From Micropterus salmoides (Eukaryota > Chordata > Actinopteri > Centrarchiformes > Centrarchidae): a stretch of 64,000 nt of DNA. The notes under the pieces are model-generated. The model worked only from the letters and a program-made list of their open reading frames with translations, ran no database searches and was not told the DNA's origin. Below, in pieces: positions 9,955 through 21,243 of this stretch (positions are counted from its first letter, which is position 1; each line of letters starts with the position of its first letter). The stretch lies in contig NW_024041150.1 of NCBI RefSeq assembly GCF_014851395.1, positions 52,433,779 through 52,497,778 on the forward strand, given 5' to 3'. Both the position numbers and the translations under genes were made by a program.

Positions 9955-10765
9955 GGCATACACATTGAAGAGGACCGGAACCTCCACATTGGAGTATACA
10001 GGAAACCCACACACACAGACCAGTACTTACGTAAAACTATCACAACCTACTAGAGCACAAGCAAGGAGTTGTCAAAACTCTGCACCACCAAGTTGATAAT
10101 GTACAAACAAGTGCCCTCAGAGAAGGAGTACAAAAAACTGAAGGATGAAGTTAATTGTGGATAATCTAACTGGACCCAATATGAAAACAACCACAAGATC
10201 CAGGAAGAACTCTAATACTGTGGTTGGTGAAGAAACGAGGAAAGAACTGCTTCATCGTCATTCCATACATGTCAGGAGTGTCAGAGAACCTCAAGAGGAT
10301 TTTCAACAAACACCACATCCCTGTGTTTTTCCAACCCAGCCACAAACTAAGATAGAAACTGGTCCACCTGAAAGACCCCACCCCAAACACAAGAACAGCA
10401 ACATAGTGGATGCTCTCCAGTGCAGTGAGGAATGCACAGATTTGTATATCGGGGAAAGCAAACAACCATTAATCAAACGTATGGCTCAACACAGGAAGGG
10501 TAACTTCTCAGTTTAAGACTCTACCTAAATCTGGGGAATAAGGGACACTCTTTTGAAGACAACAACATACATATTTTGGATAGAGAGGACTGATAGTTTG
10601 AAAGAAGAGTGAAGCAGGCTATCTACTTCAAAGTAGAGAAACCATCTCTCAAGAAAGGAGGATATCTACCAAAGTTATCCCGTACATATAATGCTGTCCT
10701 TCATCTCTTTCCCAGGAGAGTGAAAATTCCAAAGACTGTTTTTTACAATTGGCCTCAGTTGACTC
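9955..10765 (+). pseudogene. Penelope-like element: RT end and GIY-YIG endonuclease, degenerate
   Basis: Across frames the translation reads VYRKPTHTDQYL (about 9985-10030), then MSGVSENLKRIFNKHHIPVF, then CSEECTDLYIGESKQPL with KRMAQHR (about 10420-10500), and TYNAVLHLFPRRV near 10690-10720. The DLYIGE..KRMAQHR segment is the GIY-YIG-type endonuclease that follows the RT in Penelope-like retroelements. Several frameshifts and stops make it inactive. Confidence 0.8.
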
Positions 10766-11192
10766 CATGGACCTTACCATTTCAGTGGCAACAGGGGTGA
10801 CGAAAAATGTTATTGCCAGTCACTACTAGCCTTGTGGTAAATGTCATGACAGGACATGGTGATCAATCATGAGAGAAATAACTTTTTAACATATGTTTAT
10901 GTGGTAACAGGGTTGACACACTGAGCTTGTCCCACTACCAAAAAAAATCCATTATAGGAGGTGACAATTACTTGACTTTTACCATAAACTTCATAAAAAG
11001 GCAAGTGATGTCACTTCCTGGGAATTATGCAACTTTACTTAGGGACACGCCATTTTCAACATTTCCGCAAGATGCTTTGCACTAAAAAGTGATTAAAATT
11101 ATAAAATATTTTATTTGTTTTATGGTTTATTAAGATTTAAAGAGCTTTTTTCCCTGAGAGACTTAAAATGGCACGTTTTCGTATAATGACCC

Positions 11193-12726
11193 CGTTCATT
11201 CTGTTGTTAGAGATCAGAGCCTGAAAACCCGCTCCAGGGTTTGGTTGACGTGGTTTGATTTCCGAAGTGTCTCCGTGATTCATGTTTTGAGAGTGATTTT
11301 TCTTTCAGTTTCTTCTCTTCAAGATGGCGTTTCTCTTTTCTTTGTTCTGTGAGTTTCCCGCGGCGCATGCACGCTGCAGCATGTGTTGTGTCGGGAGCGT
11401 GCAGAACAAACAATGATGGTGAAAAATTAATCGGTCACTAGATTTCCTCGTGTGTTGGTGAGGTTATCACAGTGACAAATAGTCTGCCTGCATTATCGTG
11501 CTTGTTTCAGCTCTAAATAGTATTTGTGGAGACTCTTTGTAGACATCAGCAGTCTTTCCTCTAGGAGTCCAATGAAGGTTAAAGTCAAGGGCAACTGGAC
11601 TTGGTTGAAGATACTGGAAGTCGTTTCGAAACGAGGGGTTTGGGGCTCCTCCCCCAAGAAAATTTTATGTTTTCCAATGAAAAATATGTAATTTAACATC
11701 ATATAGGGCCATTATTTTCAGCTAGAGCAGTTAATAAATAACCAACAGCCAAAGATCAGTCTGCTGGAGGAACTACAACCTTTAGATCTGGAGAAAGTAA
11801 TTTGGTTGGTTCTGTTGCTCCACAGTGATTTTACAGTGAAGGCACAGCATGTTTTGGACGTCACCCCTAAGCCTTAACGGCAGGAAAACCCTGTTAATAT
11901 GACCTCATTATATATACGACTGTTCATGTTTGCCTTTTGTGTCTTCATTTTACAGCTTCCGGCATTTATCTGTAGACATTAATATAAAAAATAGGCAGCA
12001 TGAGAAACCTCCTCCCTTCTGAGGTGCATTTTATTTGCACATTAAAATCCAAAAAGAATTCTCCTCGTTAGCTTAAAAGGACTAATTTGCATCACTAATT
12101 AGCTTTACTAACCTCCGTCCTTTCTTTTCCAAAACCACTTTTTCAGACTAAAAACTGAAAAATAATTGAATCAGCAGGACGGAGCTGCAGGCTACATCAG
12201 TTTAGTCTAAGTTTGTACCTGATGTGCTCAACATTTGAAAAGTAAGCAGTAATAAAATACAGCTATCAGTTACTTTCTATAAATTGAGCTAATGTTAAGT
12301 GACATAGCGGCTCCGTAGCTGCTGTAGAAGCTGCTCAGCTGCAGTCTGAAGATGTTAGCTAACTTAGCACTAACAGGCTTCACTTTTCCAGCAGGTAGGA
12401 AACAACAGACTTTTCTTGGTCTTGAGAAGCTGACACTCTGTAACAGACACCGCACATTTATTGCCAGAATATTTTCCTCCGCTCGCGTTCATCACTTTCT
12501 GCCGCTCGGACAAGAAAACGCTCGCTACGCACCTCCTGATTCAGAGTTACGCTGCTCTTATAACACCATCTGTCACGTATGTTCTGCATAGAACGAGGAG
12601 AGGAAGCGAGCCGAGCAGTGCCGTGCTGTGCTCGCACAGTGTGCGAGTGAAAACATTTGTAGCTCATAGTTTAATGATCGTGGGAAATTTTAGGAGCGGC
12701 GGACCGCAAATAAATTTGCAAAAATA
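11193..12726. other. Intron 1 of gene A, right of the transposon nest; no gene seen
   Basis: 11196-11425 is the continuation of the sequence interrupted at 4025, matching 61889-62130 in gene D. 11573-11650 is a minus-strand copy of the AACCAAGTCCAGTTGCCCTT repeat also present at 36830-36875. The rest, including a GC-richer patch at 12480-12700, holds no recognised coding or RNA motif. Confidence 0.55.
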
Positions 12727-13320
12727 GCTGCCGTTTTAGCCGCTAGAAAAAGTTACTGCAAAGCATGGGATACTTCCTGTCGGCTCGGAGGCATTGCGAG
12801 GCTACCCAGCCGACCAATCACAGTGCTTACGGTCCGCGTCAACGTAGTTATATTTTTGAGGAGGTGCACGTCAGGTGACAGCGTAGCCTCTGTGTAGCCC
12901 CGTAGCCTACACCGGCGATTCGACACAGAAGTTACACTTTAGTGAATTGGTGGTGTCCATGATCACAGTGTTTTCAGAATATTTAATGTATGTTATACCT
13001 GGGTTAGTGCTCCTGCAGTCATCACTGTGTATACAGAACCAGTGAGGATACGAAAGCCTTGCTTCTTGGAAGAACTGAAGTGGGTTTATGTCCATTTATG
13101 AAGTAGTCCATGAAAAACACAATTATGTCCGCTGATGATCATGTATCATCATATGTGGATGTTTATTATCAAAATAAAATTAAATGTGAAAGGAATGGAT
13201 AATGATGTCTCTCACACATTTAATTTCACTGTCGCATGTTATCTCTTTATCATTTAAATATTTAAAACAGCACTGGTATTTGTGCTTGTGCTATTGAGCC
13301 ATAACGATTCCATATCGCAC
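12727..13320. repeat. Duplicated intronic block shared with 43407-43890
   Basis: 12727-13050 and 13180-13320 match 43407-43735 and 43740-43890 closely (for example CTACCCAGCCGACCAATCAC and CTGTCGCATGTTATCTCTTT). A short remnant also occurs at about 62552-62590 downstream of exon 1 of gene D. The block is a marker of the duplicated zinc-finger unit rather than a mobile element. Confidence 0.75.
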
Positions 13321-13325
13321 CTTTC

Positions 13326-13351
13326 GATAGATAGATAGATAGATATAGATA
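13326..13351. repeat. (GATA)n microsatellite
   Basis: About six GATA units, the last ones imperfect. Confidence 0.9.
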
Positions 13352-13901
13352 AACTTTTGTCATTTCACCTTGTATTTCCATACACAGAGAAACGAAAATT
13401 TTTTTCTCATCAGCTACTTTTGTAGTGCATTTAAAAGGACAATAAGAAATAAATAACCCAGCCGGAGACGTGAAGGCAACACAGAGGAATTCGCGTTAGT
13501 TGAATATTTTCAACTCAAGCGAGAAAGCTGCATGATGCTGATTCGCGATAGCCTATCAGTGTTGAGATTGTCCGTGACTGAGGCTTCAGAGCATTGTGTG
13601 GAGAGGGCCAGGCAGAGCGGTCGATTGAAAATCTGTAGAGCAGGTAGAAGCTCGGGTGCCTTTCATGCAGTCGTGAGCATAAAGAAGCTGTCACAGTAAC
13701 TTTTCGTGAACTGACCAATCACAGCCTGGAGGGGGCAAAACATTAAAGTTTGATGCGCTAGTATGGTGATATCATTTTCCTCGATAACAATATAACAAAT
13801 GTTTAATTAAGTGTTTGATTTAATTCATTTGAATCACAAACAAATCGGTGAATTTTTCTATTAAGATATTTATTTTGTTGAGAAAAAGGGACTGAAAGAT
13901 T

Positions 13902-14014
13902 CCCTCCATCCATTGTCAACCGCTTATCCTGCGTACAGGGTTGTGGGGGGGTTGGAGCCAATCCCAGCTGACATCGGGCGCAAGGCAGGGTACACCCTGG
14001 ACAGGTCACCAGTA
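13902..14014 (+). mobile_element. Short retroposon-like repeat with 12-bp target duplication
   Basis: A 113-bp unit (CCATCCATTGTCAACCGCTT ... GGGTACACCCTGGACAGGTC) is flanked by perfect GACTGAAAGATT repeats at 13890-13901 and 14015-14026. The core is a very common dispersed teleost repeat. A 12-bp duplication points to target-primed reverse transcription, yet no poly-A or simple tail is seen. The paralogous intron of gene C (54700-54760) lacks the unit. Confidence 0.7.
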
Positions 14015-14479
14015 GACTGAAAGATTACTTAATTTAAATTTATTTAATCAGAATTGTTTTGAATGTTTGTTTTACCTCAGATTTTTTAAGTGATCCACTG
14101 GCATCAAGTTACATTTATCATGAGAATTGTTGATATTGAATGATATGAAATGTTTTATTGTGATAACATCTCCGGCCATATTGCCAGCTCTAAGTACCAG
14201 CACCTATATTTAATGCTCAAAATCAAATGAAAACAGTATACAGCTATCTTATCGCCTTGTTCTTGTGAACCCATTATCCTGTTACGCTTTTGCCCCCTTG
14301 TCGTAAACATCAAACACATTTCAGGCACAGAAAAATGTCTTGCTTTAAGCCCTGTACTCATAATGTGGTACAGTAGGTTAGCATGTGATTTCAAAGATGT
14401 GCTCTAACGTCATTTATGGTTATAGATAGCTCGCTGCACCATGACATCCCACTTACTGTTTTTCTCTCTGTTGATATAG

Positions 14480-15139
14480 AGAAGGAGAAGAAGAGATGGA
14501 ATCAAACATCATCGCTGTCAGCACTGTGACAAATCCTTCACAACATCTGGATATTTGAAGATTCATCAGAGACTTCACACTGGAGAGAAACCGCACAGCT
14601 GTGACCAGTGTGGGAAAACTTTCACTGCATCAGGTAACCTAAAAATCCACCAACGTGTTCACACTGGAGAGAAACCGTACAGCTGTGACCAGTGTGGGAA
14701 AACTTTCACTGCATCAAGTGACCTGAAAAAACACAAACGTGTTCACACTGGAGAAAAACCTCACCGGTGTGAACAGTGCGAAAAAACTTTCACTCAATCA
14801 GGTGCCCTAAAAATCCACCAACGTGTTCACACTGGAGAGAAACCGTACTGGTGTGAAAAGTGTGGGAAAACTTTCACTCAATCAGGTGCCCTAAAAATCC
14901 ACCAACGTGTTCACACGGGAGAGAAACCGTACAGCTGTGAAAAGTGTGGGAAAGCTTTCACTTTATCAGGTGCCCTAAAAATCCACCAACGTGTTCACAC
15001 TGGAGAGAAACCATACTGGTGTGAACAGTGTGGAAAAACCTTTTCTCAATCAGGTGACCTAAAAAAGCACAACACAACACAGCACAACAACAGAAGTACC
15101 CGTAGAAGACACAAATGCATTCACAAAGCATCAGTGTGA
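14480..15139 (+). CDS. Terminal exon of C2H2 zinc-finger gene A (7 fingers)
   Basis: The exon begins after the acceptor GATATAG at 14479. It reads RRRRRDGIKHHRCQHC in phase 0, compatible with exon 1 at 3889-3957. Seven Kruppel-type fingers follow, each C-x2-C-x12-H-x3-H with TGEKPY/H linkers. The last finger has H-x4-H and ends in a short basic tail (RRRHKCIHKASV). The joined protein would be about 242 residues, nuclear and probably sequence-specific DNA-binding. Contact residues (-1, 2, 3, 6) differ between fingers: TGYI, AGNI, ASDK, QGAI, QGAI, LGAI, QGDK. An internal ATG-only reading from 14555 would wrongly drop the first finger. No effector domain is seen, so activation or repression cannot be inferred. 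Confidence 0.85.
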   Translation, partial: RRRRRDGIKHHRCQHCDKSFTTSGYLKIHQRLHTGEKPHSCDQCGKTFTASGNLKIHQRVHTGEKPYSCDQCGKTFTASSDLKKHKRVHTGEKPHRCEQCEKTFTQSGALKIHQRVHTGEKPYWCEKCGKTFTQSGALKIHQRVHTGEKPYSCEKCGKAFTLSGALKIHQRVHTGEKPYWCEQCGKTFSQSGDLKKHNTTQHNNRSTRRRHKCIHKASV

Positions 15140-15593
15140 CAGTTTTCACAGAGCCGAGCTAGCGGTTTCCTCCTGCCCTGAATACAATACTAATACTGAG
15201 GAAGTTTGATTTTGAAAGAGCTGGAAAGCGTCAGTCCAGAGGGTTTATAAATTCAATTCAGTTTTATTATTATCACAGCATATGCTATGCTAAAAGTGTG
15301 TGTGAATGTATATATTTCTATTGCATAGCCAAAATTACTAGATAGGCAGGGTGCAACGACTGTGGGATTTTTCTGTGTGGTGTAACGTTAGGCCCAGGTA
15401 TCTACAGCATTTCACTCTCATACTCCCCTAAAAATAAATCCTTGCGAACCGGAAAACTGATTTACAAGTCAGTTACAACCGAACGTAATCTTCTGTTTTG
15501 TTGGACCGAGCACTGACCGCTTGAACAGCCCCGTTACTCAAACAGAAGAGCAAGATGCGTTGTCAACAGGTGAATCGGTAAGACCGAAGATCA
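15140..15593. other. 3' flank of gene A
   Basis: Directly after the stop, CACAGAGCCGAGCTAGCGG and the following 100 bases match the 3' flanks of genes B and C, so they are probably 3' UTR. An AATAAA lies near 15431. Nothing else was recognised. Confidence 0.5.
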
Positions 15594-15776
15594 GAGGTGT
15601 GGACTTAAGTCACGTGACTTGGACTCAAGTCAGACTCAAGTCACCTAAAACAATTTATGAAATTATAGAACGTGTTGTGTGAAACTGCGCCTCTGCCTTC
15701 TTTCTCTACATTTTTTTAAAAAACTATTGAAATGGTTTTTAAATTTGGTGAAGAGCTCATTATGTGTTGCGCATTT
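15594..15776 (+). mobile_element. hAT-like MITE, left part, cut by the L2 insertion
   Basis: It starts CAGAGGTGTGGACTTAAGTC. The interior TCTGCCTTCTTTCT..TACATTTTTTT..GAAATGGTTTT matches 57475-57560, whose own right end reads TTGGTCCCACCTCTGCAG. Together they outline one MITE with CAGAGGTGGGAC termini. Here the L2 begins at about 15777. Confidence 0.6.
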
Positions 15777-15783
15777 CATCCGT

Positions 15784-16243
15784 TTCTTTAACGCTATCAC
15801 TCACTGCTTCCCCGGTGCCACCACGGCTGACAAATTTAAAAAAACTCCAGGACCTGATGCCGTCGCTCCCGTCCTCCATCACAAGAGTGATAGTCCATGT
15901 CGGAACAAATGACACAGCTCTTCACCAGTCTGAGCTGACAAAATCAGATTTTAACCGTCTTCTTAACTTTTTAAAGCAGTGTGGAAAGTCTGTTTTTATC
16001 TCTGGTCCCATTCCCACAGTTGGTTGCGGTGCTGGCCGCTTCAGTAGAATCCTTGGCCTCCACGACTGGCTCCAGTCCGCCTGCAGGGCTCACCGTGTGT
16101 GTTATGTGGATAATTTTAATATTTTCTGGCAAAGAATGTCTCTTTTTAAGACAGACGGACTTCACCCAAACAAACGGGGCTCAGAAATGTTAGCTGCTCA
16201 CATACAGCATGTGGTGCGGTCCACACATGACTTACGTGAATGA
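15784..16243 (+). pseudogene. L2 ORF1 C-terminal SGNH esterase domain (partial)
   Basis: After a frameshift near 15840 the frame to 16243 reads VIVHVGTND (SGNH block III), SGPIPTVG, and near the end DGLHPNKRG, the Asp-x-x-His block V. The block-I GDS motif is lost by 5' truncation. Lipase/esterase-like domains of this type occur in ORF1 proteins of CR1/L2-group LINEs; the role in retrotransposition is not settled. The last block is intact here, unlike in the minus-strand copy. Confidence 0.8.
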
Positions 16244-16414
16244 CTAATCATTCATGCAGCACACCTGGACACACCACCGCTCACTGAACAGATCTCTGCC
16301 TCACTGCCACAAACAACTGTCTCCACCTGCTGGCATGTAAAGCCGTCTGCTCCCAGCGCTGTTCCAAAGACTTCTATTCCTGTCATCATCACGCATAGAC
16401 CAGTAAACCAAAAT

Positions 16415-17414
16415 GTGCACATCCAACACAGAAATATTAGTAATCTCTTAAGGATTAGGACAACTGCACCAACTCCAGCACCCAGAACAAACTCATTTAA
16501 AATGGCTCTCTTCAATGTGAGATCAAGTAAGACTTTTATCTTAAATGATTTTATCTTGTCTGCAAATCTAGATTTTATGTTTTTAACTGAATCCTGGTTG
16601 CAAATGAATGACTATATCCAGCTAGCTGAACTGTGTCCGCCTCAATATGATTGTTTTAGTCAACCGAGGGTCAGTGGTCGTGGTGGTGGGCTAGTGAGCG
16701 TGTATAGGGAAAATTTAAAATGTCATCAAGTACGCTGTGATGAATTTAACTCTTTTGAAGTTCTCACTCTTAAAGTTGGAGGGCTGCAACCTGTCATATG
16801 TTATAATTTATCGCCCCCCCCAAAACTGCCTGGAGGATTTTTATCAGAACTTCCTGAATTTTTATCTACTCTGGTTTTAAATTATGACAGAATTGTTCTT
16901 TGTGGCGATTTTAATATTCATGTTGATGACCCAAACAATGTTAATGCAACTGACTTTTTAAATATGGCCACTTCTTTTAACTTCAAACAACATGTCAAAG
17001 GGCAAACACATAACCGTGGTCATACACTGGACTTGGTTTTTACCCTGGGTGTCAGCATTTCCTCTGGTCATATCTGACCACAGATGTATTGTTTTTAGCT
17101 GCGATTCGCCTGTTACTCATGCCGCCTCACCAAGCTCCGTGTGTTCTCGCATCTTTAATGAACAAAGTGTTTCAAAGTTTTGCGCATTCTTTCAGAGCCA
17201 AAGCCAACACCTGTCTGATTCCAACACCAACAATCTGGTCGATCACTTCAATCATATCTGCTTGTCGTCACTAAATATTACTGCTCCTCTGAAGGTTAGG
17301 CCTACGTCTAAAGCTAGTAAGCAACCCTGGATAAATGACAGCATTCGCAGCCTAAAAAGGGAATGCAGGAAAGCAGAGCGCAGGTGGAAAAAATCCAGTC
17401 TCCAAGTCCATTAA
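16415..17414 (+). pseudogene. L2 ORF2 APE-type endonuclease domain, frameshifted
   Basis: The frame reads ALFNVRSS, then FMFLTESWLQMND with the catalytic Glu, then VLCGDFNIHVDD with the Asp/Asn pair, and HTLDLVF. A small deletion near 17070 removes the segment before ISDHRC and shifts the frame. The next frame (16992-17414) restores SDHRCIVFSCD, the His-containing last motif, and runs on to a basic linker (RRWKKS). The YHPP-type motif is mutated to SPPP. Not translatable as one protein. Confidence 0.85.
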
Positions 17415-17429
17415 CTCAGTCTGAAGGAT

Positions 17430-19023
17430 TTATTAATTAACTACAATAAAATGGTTAAGGATGCGAGAACACACTATTTTTCTGAACTCATTACTACACA
17501 TAAACACAATCCCAGGTTTCTGTTTAAGACTGTGGATCAGCTGGTAAACCAACCCCTCCTTGGCCTCAGCTGGAAGTAATCATGACTGTGAATTGTTTTT
17601 ATCTTATTTTACCAATAAGGTGGTGTCAATCAGAGCCTCTATTACCCCTGCGGCCTCTTACTCAGAGGTTCCTCACCAGCAACAAGAGAGTTTTAACCAG
17701 TTTTATCCCATCGAATTGTCTGAGCTTTTAAAAACAGTATCACAAATGAGAGTGTCCTCCAGCCCACTTGATGTAATACCTACAAAGTTTTTACTGAAAG
17801 TAACAGATTCTTGTTTTCAACAGCTCCCTATCTACTGGTTGTGTCCCTGATTATTTTAAAACGGCTTGCGTGAACCCACTTTTAAAGAAACCTGGTTTAG
17901 AACGTTCCCTCCCACATAATTTTAGACCAATTTCAAAACTGCCTTTATTGCAAAGATTCTAGAAAGAATTGTGTCCAAACAGCTGCTTACTGTGCTGGAA
18001 AATAACAAATTATTTGAAAAGTTTCAGTCTGGTTTTAGGAAGTACCACAGCACTGAGACTGCCCTGCTTAAAGTCACCAATGACCTTTTAATGTCTGCTG
18101 ATGAAGGCATGTGCTCAGTCCTTGTACTCCTGGACCTTAGAGCTGCTTTTGACACCATTGATCACAACATCATGTTAGACAGACGGAGGCACTGGGTGGG
18201 GATCTCTGGTACTGCCCTAGAATGGTTTTCATCCTACCTGTCAAATAGGAAGTTTTGTGTGTCTGTAAACAACTATGTCTCCTCATTCTGTCCAGTTAAA
18301 TATGGTGTGCCTCAGGGGTCGGTCTTAGGACCCACTTTGTTTTCCTTGTATCTGCTTCCCCTTGGACATATTATCCATAAACATGGCATTTCTTTTCATA
18401 TTTATGCTGATGACACACAAATATACTTGCCCGTCAGATCCACAGACCCTGGAATGCTGAGTTCACTTAACAACTGCCTTTGTGAAGTTAAAAAATGGAT
18501 GTCAAATAATTTCCTCCAGCTGAACTCAGACAAAACAGAAATCCTGGTCATCGGGTCCCAGCAGATGGCAAATCAAATACTGCCATCTGCTGGTTCCCTA
18601 GTAAATCACATTAAGACTGTGGCAAAGAACCTTGGTGTTTGGTTTGATAGTAATTTAAATTTCGAGCAGCACACCACAAAGCTTGTTCAATCATGTTTTT
18701 ATCAACTTAGAAATATAGCTAAAATTCGATCAATGTTAACTTTTAAGGACACCGAGACCATTTTACATGCCGTCATCTCATCACGCCTGGATTATTGCAA
18801 CAGCCTTTTCACCTGTTTAACCCAAAAATCTATTGATCGACTCCAGACTGTCCAGAACTCAGCTGCCAGGCTTTTAACCAGAACAAAGAAATATGACCAC
18901 ATTACTCCTATTTTAGCTTCATTACACTGGCTCCCAGTATGTTTTAGAATTGACTTTAAAATTCTATTGATCACTTTAAAGCTCTTCATGGCCTCTCGCC
19001 TTGTTATATTTCTGACGTTTTAG
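17430..19023 (+). pseudogene. L2 ORF2 reverse transcriptase, frameshifted
   Basis: Fragments in more than one frame cover the whole RT. 17971-19023 includes FQSGFRKYHSTETALL, LLDLRAAFDTIDHN (first catalytic Asp), YGVPQGSVLGP, and FHIYADDTQIYL (catalytic pair). A one-base loss in a T run at about 18973 ends the frame early. Upstream, 17560-17850 holds the N-terminal fingers. The element is inactive. Confidence 0.88.
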
Positions 19024-19387
19024 TCCCATACGCACCAGCACGTACCTTGAGATCCTCGGGCAGAGGTCTGTTGTCTGTTCCAGAGTCTCGACTGAAAACT
19101 AAAGGGGACAGAGCGTTTGCTGTCAGGGCCCCGAGGCTCTGGCCGAGGAAATCAGGTCGGAGTCAGTGAACCCTTTTAAGTCCCTTCTTAAAACATACTT
19201 TATAGGAGAGCTTTTCCCGATTTTATTTGACTCTATTTTATCCCTTTTATTTTATTGTATTTTACAAATTTTATATTTATCTTAAATGTGTATTTTAGTC
19301 TTTTCAATGTTTTCATGCTTTTATCTTGGGTATTATTGTCTTTACACTTGTAAAAGCACTTTGTAACTTCTTTTTGAAAAGTGCTCT

Positions 19388-19893
19388 CCCTCTGGTGTAT
19401 GAGCTCTGCCCTTCAGCTGAATCACTCTGTTATTCTTACTTTTAATAAATATCACAAAGTCACCCGTTAGTTGTAACGTCTTTATTTTTTAATTTCTTCA
19501 GAAGGAAATTTACCATTTCCACCACAAATCAGTAGGTGTAACCTCAGACGGCCAATCACATGTACCACGACATGTTGTTCACCATCATCCCGTCAGGTCT
19601 ATGAGGGCGCTGGATTGAAAATAAATCTATAAAGTTTTATAAATTACTCTCAAAATTGGTACCACAACCTGGGGCTGCATTAAGGCTGCAGTATCAATGA
19701 GCATCGCTGCTGTCAATTTTGGAGACGTTTGTCTATGATGATCTTGGTAAAGAAAGATTTTTGGTTTAGAAACACAAACAGAACAAAAGGACGTACAGTC
19801 ACAGACGTCACTACATAGATCTGAAGATCATTTTCTTTCTAACCTGCTCTGACTCCAGGACATGAACCTTCCCGTCTCCATGGTGATGACCCC
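19388..19893 (+). repeat. LTR-like 3' part plus leader, copy 2
   Basis: Near-identical to 1023-1532 and about as similar to 59111-59632. The same abrupt L2 junction precedes it. No coding content. Confidence 0.5.
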
Positions 19894-20350
19894 GCCCACC
19901 CAAGCTGAGGAGGGATTGGATGATGGTTGCCATGTTGTCATCACCATTGTGTTTTCAAAGGAGCATGATGAAAGTGAAACGTCCTGTTTTGATCCTGCAG
20001 TCACAAGTGTTCTGAGGATCCTGTAGATCCAGCTCTGGGACAAACACAGATCCCCCCGTGGAGCATGGTGGTAAAGGATGGGCGCCGACTGAAGCAGGCA
20101 AGACTGAGGCAGGTACCTGAAAATCCTGCCCATCGTAGCCCTACACCTCGCACTGTAAAAACTCCAGCGATGCATGGGATAAAGAAAACTGGCATAATTG
20201 GGACTGGTGTGGTTAGTAATATAATAGCTGTCAAAACAAAGATGGTAAAGATATTTGCTATAAAGTTTGATCTAAGTGTAGAGTGAGTATTTAAAAATGA
20301 AGCTGAGTTGGGAAGTGACATGTAGAAAAATAGAGGCGACACAGAGTAGA

Positions 20351-20877
20351 GTCAGCTCCTTCTGTATCTCCGCTGAATGTAATGATGTGGCGGAGCTGTA
20401 CGATCCGCAGCTTTGGCCCGCTGGGTCTTTTGTCCGACGCTATTATGAGCCTCGTCGCCTTTAGAGGAAAAGACAGAAGTCTGTCTGGTTCAGGGGATGT
20501 CCCATGAAAACGATGCTGGGATGCCTGCTGCAGTTGTGGGCGAGGATGGGATGAAGGTCAGCTGCTCCGTTGGGAGAGATGAGACATATTAAATGCGTGT
20601 TGTCTCATACAACACCCGCGGGTTGCGAGTAGGACATGCTGCTACTGATAGATCAAAACGTCTGGTTGTGGACACAATACTAGACGAGTGTGACATTCTG
20701 TGCCTGCAAGAAACCTGGATGGCGAAACAAGATCTGGATAAGTTGAACACTATACACACGAATTTCCATGGGGCTGGAGAGTCCACTACCGACCTCAGCA
20801 CAAGGCTGGTTCGAGGTTCTTCTTCTTCAGAAGGAAGATACATCAGCGTTAGCTCGTCTGCTGCTTTTCAGTAACTA
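20351..20877 (+). pseudogene. L1/Tx1-like LINE fragment, copy 2
   Basis: The same structure as at 1990-2445: an upstream frame stops at TAA 20590-20592 and the endonuclease frame starts at ATG 20593. The frame extends farther than in copy 1, through HTNFHGAGESTTDLSTRLVRG, the expected continuation of the domain, then leaves homology at a CTTCTTCTTCAG run near 20820. Truncated. Confidence 0.65.
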
Positions 20878-21033
20878 ACATAACTTATTTGTGTGACTTT
20901 CCCCTGGAGGCTCAATGTGAGCACAGCTAAATGTACTGGATGATAACAAAACTGTTAGTGAGCTGGACTGAATAGTTGGATGGAAAACCCTGAGTTAACA
21001 GAGGCAGTCCATAAGCAGCTTCATGATACTGGT

Positions 21034-21243
21034 TATCCAGGACGGCCATTGTTAGTCTCACTGAGACCAGGTCAACCAGAGAGACCCAGACTCAGTTAAA
21101 CCTGCTTCAGGATTCACAAGAGGAAGAAGAGAGAAGTCTTTTGGCTGAAGAAGAGGAAGCAGACAGAGTGAAAGAGTTTTTAGGATTCATTTCTGATTTG
21201 GATTCCACACACATGGAATCATTTTCATTTGCTGAATCATCAT
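21034..21243 (+). other. Unassigned open segment with acidic C-terminus
   Basis: A frame open from just after a TGA near 21027 to TGA 21241-21243 ends in an acidic stretch (QEEEERSLLAEEEEADRVKE, then FLGFISDLDSTHMESF). It has no ATG at its start. Composition is protein-like, but no family was recognised. It could be a terminal exon, part of a decayed retroelement ORF or chance. Confidence 0.25.

Larger units (their letters stand above)
4029..11192 (+). mobile_element. Composite DNA-transposon-like insertion (7.2 kb) in intron 1 of gene A
   Basis: The left end GGGTCATcatcGTGCCATTTT and the right end AAAATGGCACG...ATGACCC are imperfect terminal inverted repeats. They are flanked by CGTT at 4025-4028 and 11193-11196. 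In the paralogous gene D the two flanks join without any insert (about 61886), giving the empty site. The interior has no complete transposase. It has been colonised by two LTRs, a LINE fragment, Penelope-like pieces and degenerate fish repeats. Superfamily unknown; the duplicated target is 4 bp (5 bp if CCGTT is counted). Confidence 0.65.
15777..19387 (+). mobile_element. L2-type LINE, 5'-truncated copy 2
   Basis: It starts inside ORF1 (GTTTCTTTAACGCTATCACT) and carries the esterase end of ORF1, the endonuclease and reverse transcriptase of ORF2, and the 3' UTR up to AGTGCTCT at 19387. The (ATT)n tail is missing and LTR-like sequence follows. It is collinear with the minus-strand copy at 48014-52690 and very similar to it, implying recent activity of the family. 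Confidence 0.9.

Noticed and set aside
14958..15149. Minus-strand frame over the finger exon (likewise 35422-35655)
   Set aside because: Shadow of the repetitive C2H2 coding sequence on the other strand.
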